15,426 bases of DNA from an uncultured Bacilli bacterium. Lineage in GTDB: Bacteria > Bacillota_I > Bacilli_A > RF39 > UBA660. The translations under genes were made by a program, and so were the position numbers. This document shows, one piece after another, positions 1 to 7,038 of this stretch. The stretch's first letter is position 1; every line of letters begins with the position of its first letter. The stretch is from contig CAJTUT010000026.1 of the NCBI GenBank assembly GCA_910579455.1, positions 1 to 15,426 on the forward strand, read 5' to 3'. The notes below the pieces were generated by a model, which saw only the letters and a list, made by a program, of their open reading frames with translations, had not been told where the DNA came from and did no database searches.

Positions 1-127
1 GGGACAGTAGGTCAAGGCTTATCAAGTTTTAATACCATTTAATTTGACATAGATCTAAAACTTAAATACATTTTATGAAGATAAGAGTTGTGTTTTAATA
101 CCATTTAATTTGACATAGATCTAAAAC
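1..127 (-). CRISPR. Leader-proximal end of a type II-A CRISPR array (continues past the left edge)
   Basis: Two identical 36-bp repeats are visible at 26-61 and 92-127, separated by a 30-bp spacer (62-91); 1-25 is the near part of the next spacer. Read on the minus strand the repeat starts GTTTTAGATCTATGTC and ends GGTATTAAAAC, the typical II-A pattern in which the 5' half pairs with tracrRNA. Transcription is therefore leftward, away from csn2, and the repeat at 92-127 is the newest. The plus-strand tracrRNA anti-repeat at 6106-6140 pairs with this repeat (14 + 8 + 6 bp with a GA/GAGU bulge), confirming the orientation and that the two belong together. The total number of spacers cannot be seen. 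Confidence 0.97.
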
Positions 128-216
128 CTCAAATGGCTTTAGACAATATCGATTAACTACATAGAATATTAATCTGATTAAATGGTAATATCTATATCAC
201 TATCTAAATTATAACA
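128..216 (-). promoter_or_regulatory. CRISPR leader with pre-crRNA promoter and leader-anchoring sequence
   Basis: On the minus strand an extended -10 element, TG-T-TATAAT, lies at 216-208 and overlaps the csn2 stop codon (TAA, 211-209). A start near 201 would give about 74 nt of leader before the first repeat. The 7 nt touching the first repeat (134-128) read ATTTGAG, identical to the leader-anchoring sequence known to direct Cas1-Cas2 spacer insertion in streptococcal type II-A systems. The -35 is weak (TGATAC near 236-231). The motif and position are seen; the function is carried over from studied II-A systems. Confidence 0.8.
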
Positions 217-814
217 TATATTCCTCTAAAGTATCATCTATTAATATCTTTTTTTCATTTTTGTTAGAAACACCATAACTTTGTGAATCTATAAGCATAA
301 TTATTTGTTGATTATAAATAGAATATTTATATAATTCTTGAAGTTCCTCTTTTGTTAAATACTGCTTTAAATTAACAAAAACTAAAACCTTTTCATTACC
401 TAGTTCCCCATTAATATCTATTAAAAGTAATAAATTATTCAGTAAGTTATCACTAAAGTTAATCCTAACATTTAACACTTTTATTAACTTATCAATATCT
501 ATATCCTCTACTACAGAAATAGGAATTTCTATTTTACTTATTACACGTTTCCATATATTTATAACTTTCTTATATCTTCTATTTAACTCATCATAATCTA
601 CCTCGTCTATTTTTTCTTTTATTAGTTTTTGAATATCATTACTAACCCTTTTAAAGTTCTCACTTAAATTCAAATAATCTAAAATTAAAATAATATTATA
701 TTGTTTCATCTCATCCAAAGAAAGCTCATCTAATACCTCTCCTTTACTAACTTTATTTAAAGAATCTATTAAACGATAAAAGTAAGATTTATTTTCAATT
801 TCTATACATCTCAC
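209..814 (-). CDS. csn2: Csn2, type II-A spacer-acquisition protein (N-terminus probably frameshifted)
   Basis: This is the subtype-defining adaptation protein of II-A systems, a ring-forming DNA-end-binding protein that works with Cas1, Cas2 and Cas9 in spacer capture. Recognition rests on position (last cas gene before the leader) and on the C-terminal stretch VLVFVNLKQYLTKEELQEL, which resembles Csn2 of Streptococcus pyogenes. The open frame starts at a GTG at 814 with no convincing Shine-Dalgarno site and gives 201 residues, about 20 fewer than usual. An ATG at 867 or 864 overlapping the cas2 stop TGA opens another frame that closes after 11 codons, right after an A8 tract (T8 at 835-842 on plus). 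One extra A would fuse the frames into a 218-219-residue protein, the usual family length. The real gene is probably 209-867 with a one-base deletion, a slippage site or a sequencing error. Confidence 0.9.
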   Translation of the reverse strand: MRCIEIENKSYFYRLIDSLNKVSKGEVLDELSLDEMKQYNIILILDYLNLSENFKRVSNDIQKLIKEKIDEVDYDELNRRYKKVINIWKRVISKIEIPISVVEDIDIDKLIKVLNVRINFSDNLLNNLLLLIDINGELGNEKVLVFVNLKQYLTKEELQELYKYSIYNQQIIMLIDSQSYGVSNKNEKKILIDDTLEEYML

Positions 815-863
815 ATAATCATGACTTAATTCTATTTTTTTTCTATAAATGTTGTTTTTATCA

Positions 864-1184
864 TCATAAGACTACTAACCTATCCTCACTATTAATAATT
901 TTAGTATTTGACTCCCCTATAATATATTCTATTTTTGAATATTGTCGCTCTGTGATCGTTAATAATTGAATCAAACCCTTTTTAGGAGAATTTTTTCGAA
1001 TTCGTTCAGCTAATAATTCACTTTGTTGTTGATTCAATACAATCTTAGAATATACCGATTCCTGCATCATAATAAAACCCTCTTTTAACAAAAATTTACG
1101 AAACATATTATAATTTCTTTTATCTTTTGCATAAATATTAGGCAAATCAAAAAATACAATGGTTCTCACTACTCTATCCCTCAT
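864..1184 (-). CDS. cas2: Cas2, CRISPR adaptation endonuclease-fold protein
   Basis: 106 residues, normal for Cas2. It forms the central dimer of the Cas1-Cas2 integrase. The N-terminus RTIVFFDLPN is the first beta strand of the ferredoxin-like fold with the conserved Asp of the VxxDLP motif, and the C-terminal half has TITERQYSKIEYIIGE typical of type II Cas2. The ATG at 1184-1182 has AGGAG about 7 nt upstream and overlaps the cas1 3' end by 11 bp, implying translational coupling. It ends in TGA (866-864), which overlaps the ATG that most likely started the original csn2. Confidence 0.96.
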   Translation of the reverse strand: MRDRVVRTIVFFDLPNIYAKDKRNYNMFRKFLLKEGFIMMQESVYSKIVLNQQQSELLAERIRKNSPKKGLIQLLTITERQYSKIEYIIGESNTKIINSEDRLVVL

Positions 1185-2043
1185 AAATAAACTCCTGATA
1201 TTTCTTTTTTCCTTCTAAAACATCAAATACATTCTTTACATACCTTTCAATAATATCTTTTAAAGTATAACTTTTTCCCTTATAGTTAAAATTTCGATTT
1301 AAAATATTTATAATATCTAGTTTATATTCTGTATTAAATTCTCTATCCTTATTAAAATAAACAAAGTGATCAATTACAGGACGAAATACTTCCATTAAAT
1401 CACAAGTAAGATTAAACTCATTAAATTCATTTTTGTGATGAATTCCTATTTGAGTTAAATAACCATTTTTTACTATTTCTTTATTAATAGTAGAAAGTAA
1501 TATGGCATATCCATAATTTAAGGAGGCATTAATACTATCTGGATTATGTCTAATAAATTTCTTACCAAACAAAGCATTAAAATAAACCTTTGCTGCATGA
1601 GCTTCTCTATTGCTCTTATCTCCAGATTTTACTTCCAATTGATAACTTTCAATCAATTGATACTCATCCTTTTTAGCTTTTTTTAATACATTGATTTGAT
1701 TAGATAATTTATTTTTGACGATAATTTCCCATAAGTCATCCTTTTGCCTTTTTGTCCACTTCATCTGCTTTATTATTTTCTTACTAGAATTATGAGCTGA
1801 ATAGAAAGTTTTTAATTCACCAAATGGATTATGTTTCTCATCACAGAATATCATATTAATCTTATTATCCGATAATTCTTTTAACAAATAAGAAGATAAA
1901 GAAACAGAAATAGAATCTACGATTATTGTATCAATTTCCGAAAGATGAATATATTTTTCTTCTAAGTCTTTCTTTACTACTAAAAATCTATTTTTATAAC
2001 TTAACCTTGACTGTTTCATAATCACAACTGTTCTAAAGCTCAT
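1174..2043 (-). CDS. cas1: Cas1, CRISPR integrase
   Basis: 289 residues, the same size as S. pyogenes Cas1. Together with Cas2 it inserts new spacers at the leader-repeat junction. The metal-binding triad is visible: Glu147 in NREAHAAKVYF, His203 in GIHHKNEFNEF and Glu218 in CDLMEVFRP, spaced as in II-A Cas1 proteins. The N-terminal beta domain (about 1-85) contains the recognisable MSFRTVVIMKQSRLSYKN start. The ATG at 2043 overlaps the cas9 stop by 11 bp, so it is co-translated in the same operon. No missing residues or frame breaks seen. Confidence 0.97.
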   Translation of the reverse strand: MSFRTVVIMKQSRLSYKNRFLVVKKDLEEKYIHLSEIDTIIVDSISVSLSSYLLKELSDNKINMIFCDEKHNPFGELKTFYSAHNSSKKIIKQMKWTKRQKDDLWEIIVKNKLSNQINVLKKAKKDEYQLIESYQLEVKSGDKSNREAHAAKVYFNALFGKKFIRHNPDSINASLNYGYAILLSTINKEIVKNGYLTQIGIHHKNEFNEFNLTCDLMEVFRPVIDHFVYFNKDREFNTEYKLDIINILNRNFNYKGKSYTLKDIIERYVKNVFDVLEGKKKYQEFIYEG

Positions 2044-5000
2044 CTGTTATTTCCCTAATTCCTGTTACTGAGGTATTGTATATCACTCCCCCTGTAATAT
2101 TACATCCAGTTAGTCTGCCTATTCTGTCTCCCAATTTTGAATCATTTATAGGATTTAGATTACAATTAATTTTTTCGCAATTAAATAGATTCATTAGCTG
2201 TTCTACCATTTTCATTTTATCTTCTAAAGTTAATGAATGTAATTGATAATACTTATTTATTTTCTCTATCACATTTTTATAAAGTGGATAATTTTTCTGT
2301 GATAATAAATATGCTATAATTTCTTCTAAATCTTTTTCTAATTCTTGCTCTGTTAACTTGCTTTTTTTATGATTTAGTGCAACATTGAAAGCATATTTCC
2401 ACTTTTTCATTTGCTCTTTTTTAAACCTTAATTCTGTAGCATTTCTTAATTCACAGCTTCCATTGCCTATAGAATATCCAACAATAGACACTTTTTGTCC
2501 TTTATAATAAATTACACTATTAAAATAAATTTTCTCTCTTAGTACCTTAAAGTTATCATCTTTTAGTCCTAAGTGTTCTTTGATAAATTCTCTTTTTATT
2601 TCTGGTTTTCTTTTTGATTTTTCCTCAACAATGATAGGAATACCAATAATTTTTTTCTTATGATTATATTCTATAAAGTTTAAATAGGAACAATTAATAC
2701 TACTATAACATCCATACCCTTTTAAATTTTCTTTAATAGATAATCCTTTTTTATTTGCATTTGCTCCATAAACAGTCTGATCATAAAATTCTCCTGTTTT
2801 TTTCTCTGTTTTTCTACTAATTAATATATCATTTCGATATAAAGTATCTTCCACTGTTTGATTAAACCTTTCAATATCAAAAGTCACAACTCCATCTTCA
2901 TCATAAAATTGAAAGAATGTATTGATATTTGGATCCAAACTATTAATGACATAACCATCTTTCAAAGTTTGATAATTACCACTGTCATATAACTTTTTAT
3001 TCAAACTTTTTAACTCGGCATAATCAATAGATGCCTTTAAATGATTGGTTTTATATTCACCAAGTGCCGCTGTTAAATACGCATCATGAGCATGATGATA
3101 ATCATTTAAACTTCTAAATTTATATAACTCAAACTTTTCACGATAATTGTGACTTAAATTTGCTTTCATATAAATAACATTAGAGTCTTTATGATAATTT
3201 TTTATAATATTGGCAACATGCTTACATATTTGTCTTGTCTCTACTAATTGACGATTAATAAATCCTAAAATTGTTTTTTCATCAAACTTATATCTACATA
3301 GATTATGATATTTCTTTACAGAAAGTAACTTCATATTTTTTAAATGTTGCCAAAAACTTTTCATATAAGGAGTTCTAAATTGTTCTGGTAACACAAAGCT
3401 TGCTGCTTTTATTTGGTTTTCACGTCTTAAAACTAGAGCTTTATTATCTATAGAATTATCTTTCATTAATGTCCTAGGAATAATGTGATCTATTTCATAC
3501 GTCTCTAACTGATTAATATCTAATGGCGTTCCAGAATACAAACTCTTTCCTTCTTGAATAAAGTATAAAAATAACTTATCACTATCTATTTTATCAAATG
3601 ATTTTAATTGTCTATTTAATATATTATAGTTTTCTATTTGTTTCTTATTAGCTTCATATAGTTTTTCTATATACTTTTTTCTATCATCCTTTCTTTGTTT
3701 TTTCTCATCTCCGCGAGCCATTTCTAACATAATATTTTCAGGTTCATACCCCATATAATTAATAATTTCTTCTACTACTTTTAACGCCTGATAAATCCCT
3801 TTTTTGACAGCAGGAGAAGTAGCTAAGTCACTCACTAATTCATAACTTATTTTTTTAGAAGAATCTACTTTATTTAATTGATCAATTTTATCTTGAAACT
3901 GATATTTTTTATTATTTAAAATTTGCATAAAATTTTCATTGGTTTCTTCTAATAAGGTAATGATATTTTTCTTTTCCTTCGTTTTTTGATCTTCATAGTA
4001 AACCTCTTGAAGTAATTTTTTAGATAAACTACTCCAACCTCTATATTTTTTAGCACAAATTTTTTTCATGGATTCTTTTTCCAACTGAGGGAATAAGCTT
4101 TTTACTTTTTTTTGTAAAATTTCTTTATCTTCAAAGACAGTAATTAGTCGAATAATCTCTTCGGCATCCTCTACCTTATAATCTACACCTAAAAATATAC
4201 CATGTTCACCAAAGAAATCTAGATATGATTGCATATTACTGGAAAATTTCTGATCAGCAGAATAACCAGTTACTGATAAATCTTCATACATATCAAAATT
4301 AGAGTCTGTCTTTAAATAGGTTTTAAATTTTTTATCGGTAATAGTCCCTTCCTCTTTTAAGAATAGATTTTTAAAGATATCCATTTGAATCTCTTGGATT
4401 AATCTCTCTTCTTTCCCCTTTTCTCCTACTTTGATTTGCTTTAATTCATTTAGAACTTTAAACTTAGAATATAAAATAGAGTTTGTTGGCATCACTTTTT
4501 CTTCTAATAAATAATTACAATTGCTTATCATTCTCCCTATAAATTCTTCGGCAGATGAAGTCAAATCTACTACTTCATAAAAGTTATATGGAGTAATGGA
4601 TACTTTTTCTTTTTTTCGAATCATCCATGAGTTAGAGTTACTTACATCTTTTTTATTAGTAGTACTATTTAATGGTCCCACATAATAAGGAATACGAAAT
4701 TCTAATAGTCTCACAATTTTATAAGTACCCTCATCTAAAGTATCTAATAAAAATGGATAATATTTCCCTTGATTTCTTAGAATCTGTTCTAGTTCACTTT
4801 TATTTAATTGGTAAGGAAATTTCCCATTATCACTATCTGATATCCTTGGTAAAAAAATCTCCTCTTGTAGTTTTTTCATAATTTCTTCTAAATCTGTTAT
4901 CTTAGAACTATCAGAATAAGTTGTTATCTCTTTAAAATCTTTTATGATTTGTTTTTTTAATTCATCATATGTTATTTGATGATGAAGATAATTTTCATAA

Positions 5001-6064
5001 ATGCATGCTTTGTCTTGTGATTTAAACATTTTTTTGTATAAATAATAAGCATCATCAGAAGATTTATATATTTTCTTTAATACTTTTAAATCTTGTTGAT
5101 GAGATTCATATCTTTCTACCATTAATTTTGAGATAGATTCTTCCTTACTTCCATTAAATAGTTTTTTTAACAAAACAGTATCATATAGTTCTTTAAAAGA
5201 GTCTAATACTTCTAGATAGTCCCCATACTCTTTTTCTAATTTTTGATAATTATCATCATAACTAGTTCCCTTAAAAGATACTTTGATATTTTCTTCATTA
5301 TCTTGATCAAAAAGTATATTTAGACTAAAGGTATCACCAACAAGCATTTTTGTTAATTCTTTACTTTTCTTTTTATCAAACCCATTAGAAAACTCTTTTT
5401 CAAGTCTTAGCTTTCTATCATTCTTAGAAACTTCTTGGAAAGCACTTTCTATCAAATCCAGATTAATAAGAGAAAGATTCTCTTTTGAAAGATCCATTGC
5501 AGAATCTTCTAATAGCAATTGAAAAGTATTTTCTAACTTTTCTTTTATGGATAAATTAGAAATTTTAAAATGGTTTCCTTCCTGTAAAAAATTACCTCTA
5601 TATTTTATGATGTGATGAATAGCCAAATAAACAAGACGTATATCCATCTTTTCTTTACTATCAATTAACTTTTTCCTAACATGATAAATTGTTGGATACT
5701 TTTTATAATATTTTCTAATCATTTCTTTTTCTTCTATCGTGATTGGAATTTTTTTATTCTCTAAATCCTCTTCTTTATAAAAAGATTCTCTCATTTTCTG
5801 ATAAAAATCAGGATCTACTTTTGAAATCTCATCTTTAAATTCCTCTTGTAGTAATTGAACTCTCTTTCTTCTACGATCATATCGTCTTCTAGTAGAACGA
5901 AACATTCTTCTTTGTTCTGCGGTGGTTGCCTCATCAAAAAGTCTCACTCCCCACATTGCCTTATTTCCTTTTCGAATTACTTTAAAATCTTCACAGCCTA
6001 TTACAGCCCAACCTACTGATGTGGTTCCAATATCAAGTCCAATATCATATTTCTTATTTATCAC
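2033..6064 (-). CDS. cas9: Cas9, type II-A RNA-guided DNA endonuclease
   Basis: Effector nuclease of the system, 1343 residues from the GTG at 6064. Domains in order: RuvC-I (YDIGLDIGTTSVGWAV, Asp11), arginine-rich bridge helix about 52-77, alpha-helical recognition lobe about 78-740, RuvC-II (IMLEMARGDEKKQ, Glu781), HNH (YEIDHIIPRTLMKDNSIDNK, His860, with Asn874 and Asn883), RuvC-III (YHHAHDAYL, His991 and Asp994), then the C-terminal PAM-interacting region. All catalytic residues sit at roughly the SpCas9 number plus 8 to 20. An upstream in-frame ATG at 6115 would add 17 residues, but it lies inside the anti-repeat of the opposite-strand tracrRNA and lacks a Shine-Dalgarno site; the GTG has AGAAGGAG 8 nt upstream (6080-6073) and gives the expected MINKKYDIGLDIG start. 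The PAM cannot be read from sequence; an Arg pair (Arg1314, Arg1317) lies near where SpCas9 has R1333/R1335. Confidence 0.98.
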   Translation of the reverse strand: MINKKYDIGLDIGTTSVGWAVIGCEDFKVIRKGNKAMWGVRLFDEATTAEQRRMFRSTRRRYDRRRKRVQLLQEEFKDEISKVDPDFYQKMRESFYKEEDLENKKIPITIEEKEMIRKYYKKYPTIYHVRKKLIDSKEKMDIRLVYLAIHHIIKYRGNFLQEGNHFKISNLSIKEKLENTFQLLLEDSAMDLSKENLSLINLDLIESAFQEVSKNDRKLRLEKEFSNGFDKKKSKELTKMLVGDTFSLNILFDQDNEENIKVSFKGTSYDDNYQKLEKEYGDYLEVLDSFKELYDTVLLKKLFNGSKEESISKLMVERYESHQQDLKVLKKIYKSSDDAYYLYKKMFKSQDKACIYENYLHHQITYDELKKQIIKDFKEITTYSDSSKITDLEEIMKKLQEEIFLPRISDSDNGKFPYQLNKSELEQILRNQGKYYPFLLDTLDEGTYKIVRLLEFRIPYYVGPLNSTTNKKDVSNSNSWMIRKKEKVSITPYNFYEVVDLTSSAEEFIGRMISNCNYLLEEKVMPTNSILYSKFKVLNELKQIKVGEKGKEERLIQEIQMDIFKNLFLKEEGTITDKKFKTYLKTDSNFDMYEDLSVTGYSADQKFSSNMQSYLDFFGEHGIFLGVDYKVEDAEEIIRLITVFEDKEILQKKVKSLFPQLEKESMKKICAKKYRGWSSLSKKLLQEVYYEDQKTKEKKNIITLLEETNENFMQILNNKKYQFQDKIDQLNKVDSSKKISYELVSDLATSPAVKKGIYQALKVVEEIINYMGYEPENIMLEMARGDEKKQRKDDRKKYIEKLYEANKKQIENYNILNRQLKSFDKIDSDKLFLYFIQEGKSLYSGTPLDINQLETYEIDHIIPRTLMKDNSIDNKALVLRRENQIKAASFVLPEQFRTPYMKSFWQHLKNMKLLSVKKYHNLCRYKFDEKTILGFINRQLVETRQICKHVANIIKNYHKDSNVIYMKANLSHNYREKFELYKFRSLNDYHHAHDAYLTAALGEYKTNHLKASIDYAELKSLNKKLYDSGNYQTLKDGYVINSLDPNINTFFQFYDEDGVVTFDIERFNQTVEDTLYRNDILISRKTEKKTGEFYDQTVYGANANKKGLSIKENLKGYGCYSSINCSYLNFIEYNHKKKIIGIPIIVEEKSKRKPEIKREFIKEHLGLKDDNFKVLREKIYFNSVIYYKGQKVSIVGYSIGNGSCELRNATELRFKKEQMKKWKYAFNVALNHKKSKLTEQELEKDLEEIIAYLLSQKNYPLYKNVIEKINKYYQLHSLTLEDKMKMVEQLMNLFNCEKINCNLNPINDSKLGDRIGRLTGCNITGGVIYNTSVTGIREITDEL

Positions 6065-6066
6065 TA

Positions 6067-6096
6067 TTGACACTCCTTCTACTTCTATGGTATTAT
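6067..6096 (+). promoter_or_regulatory. tracrRNA promoter
   Basis: A perfect -35 TTGACA (6067-6072) and a -10 TATTAT (6091-6096) are separated by 18 bp. The predicted start near 6103 falls just before the anti-repeat. The spacer between the two boxes contains, on the other strand, the cas9 ribosome-binding site (6080-6073), and the cas9 GTG lies 3 bp outside the -35. A possible cas9 -10 (CATAAT, 6097-6092 minus) overlaps the tracrRNA -10, so the two promoters may compete. Confidence 0.8.
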
Positions 6097-6102
6097 GAGT
6101 TT

Positions 6103-6198
6103 GTCTTAATACCATTTAAGATGACATAGAGAGTTAAAATAAAGGTTTTACCCTAAATACTCATTTTTATGAGAATAACTGCTTAGGCAGTTTTTTTT
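6103..6198 (+). ncRNA. tracrRNA: tracrRNA
   Basis: About 95 nt. Anti-repeat at 6106-6140: TTAATACCATTTAA pairs perfectly with the 3' half of the crRNA repeat, GACATAGA pairs with its TCTATGTC, and TAAAAT pairs with its first six bases, leaving a GA/GAGT bulge matching the GA/AAGU bulge of SpCas9 RNA. Then come a nexus-like GG-TTTTA-CC (6144-6152), a hairpin CTCAT-TTTT-ATGAG (6160-6173) and a terminator hairpin AACTGC-TTAG-GCAGTT (6177-6192) running into eight Ts. It is transcribed opposite to cas9 and starts from its own promoter. Termini are inferred. Confidence 0.93.
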
Positions 6199-6302
6199 AT
6201 TTCCCTTGTCATCTAACTAATAAAGACTAAAATCTTTTATTTACATAAAGTTTACCATCAATTTATAAAAAGAACAATCTATCTTGTGAATAATATGGTT
6301 TT

Positions 6303-6343
6303 ATTACAAAACAAAATAATCCTAACCTCATATTAGGATTATT
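6303..6343 (-). terminator. Intrinsic terminator of the decayed CRISPR unit
   Basis: A perfect 11-bp stem (6315-6325 with 6333-6343, 7-nt loop) is followed on the minus strand by a T-rich tail TTTGTTTTGT. It lies downstream, in minus-strand order, of the decayed repeats at 6380-6594, so it would end a transcript from the promoter at 6587-6579. The plus-strand tail is poor in T. Confidence 0.7.
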
Positions 6344-6379
6344 GATTTATAATAGCTAAATACCACTTCTTTTATAGTT

Positions 6380-6594
6380 GTTTTATTTTATCATAACATA
6401 GAACTAAAATAGCATGGTGCTGACACACCCAATAATTTATACTTTAATTTTTTAAAAGACATAGAGCTAAAATATTTTAAGCCCATGTAGAACAATTTTT
6501 TCCATTTCATTTGACATAGATCTAAAACAAAATTGGAAGTGATATGGCTGGATGGTTTGTTTTAATAACATTATTTAGATTATAACATATTATT
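6380..6594 (-). CRISPR. Decayed CRISPR mini-array / possible dedicated guide unit
   Basis: Four repeat relics in the same orientation as the main array. In minus-strand order: a truncated repeat end TAATGTTATTAAAAC (6573-6559); a 30-bp spacer (6558-6529), exactly the main-array length; a repeat (6528-6493) whose first 20 nt are identical to the main repeat and whose 3' part has diverged; a 19-nt segment (6492-6474); a relic (6473-6438) starting ATTTTAGCTCTATGTC; a 27-nt GC-richer segment (6437-6411); and a relic (6410-6380) starting ATTTTAGTTCTATGTT and ending ATAAAAC. Repeat ends are 66, 55 and 63 bp apart, near the 66-bp period of a 36+30 unit. All keep the CTATG block that pairs with tracrRNA. 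Whether it is expressed is unknown. Confidence 0.75.
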
Positions 6595-6606
6595 CTCTAT
6601 TTCTAA
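6579..6606 (-). promoter_or_regulatory. Promoter of the decayed CRISPR unit, related to the main leader promoter
   Basis: Minus strand: extended -10 TG-T-TATAAT at 6587-6579 with a weak -35 TTAGAA (6606-6601) 16 bp upstream. The 26 nt beginning ATATGTTATAAT match the main array promoter over the csn2 stop (219-194) at about 22 positions. The predicted start near 6572 would fall inside the truncated repeat, so the transcript would begin almost directly with the spacer. Confidence 0.65.
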
Positions 6607-6609
6607 CTA

Positions 6610-7007
6610 TTATTTTTTAATTCCACTTATAATTAAAAAATTTCCTTTGATACATTGATATCCTGCACTATCATCTAAATTTTTTTCTATGAAAGTAGAA
6701 GTATCAATATGAAGAGCAAACTCTTTTAATTGTTCTTTTACTGTTTTGATCACTTTATCTTCGGCAGTATAAGAAGTATCACAATCAAAATAAACAATAT
6801 CAAAATCTTTAATTCCATAATCTAATGGGTAATCATGATAATAATTGAATATTGTTTGATTAATTGCTCCTGTTGCCACATAGTAATCTTTCAAATCTAG
6901 TTTTTGAAGTCTTTGTAATATTTTTTTAATTTTTTATTCTGTAGTAAAATTTTTTCTAATATCCTTATTTGCTCTTGTAGGGTTTTATCCTTTCCTATTA
7001 ATTTCAT
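6610..7007 (-). pseudogene. Broken nucleotidyltransferase-family gene (NTP_transf_6 / DUF925-like)
   Basis: The readable part (6894-6610, 94 codons starting at a TTG) carries YYVATGAINQTIFNYYHDYP and KDFDIVYFD, the signature of the NTP_transf_6 (DUF925) predicted nucleotidyltransferases, with the Asp-x-Asp/Tyr metal-binding region. A start with a Shine-Dalgarno site (AAGGAAG) exists at 7007, MKLIGKDKTLQEQIRILEKI, which fits the family's N-terminal helix, but that frame stops at 6897 after an A6/A7 pair of homopolymers (plus-strand T runs at 6921-6927 and 6930-6935). One extra A joins the two frames into about 132 residues. Even then the C-terminus is short (family about 185-190). It lies 31 bp downstream of the transporter gene, probably in its transcript. 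Substrate unknown. Confidence 0.7.
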
Positions 7008-7038
7008 CCATTTCTTCCTTCTTTTTTCTATTTACTTC

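Noticed and set aside
4672..4881. 69-codon plus-strand ORF
   Set aside because: Lies entirely antisense within cas9, with no ribosome-binding site or family resemblance; a shadow frame.
6065..6115. Upstream ATG extending Cas9 by 17 residues
   Set aside because: No ribosome-binding site, lies in the tracrRNA anti-repeat, and the added residues do not look like Cas9; the GTG at 6064 has AGAAGGAG.
6200..6270. Further repeat-like pieces (near 6222-6234 and 6248-6270)
   Set aside because: Only short AT-rich matches to the CRISPR repeat, out of register with the 66-bp period and beyond the terminator.
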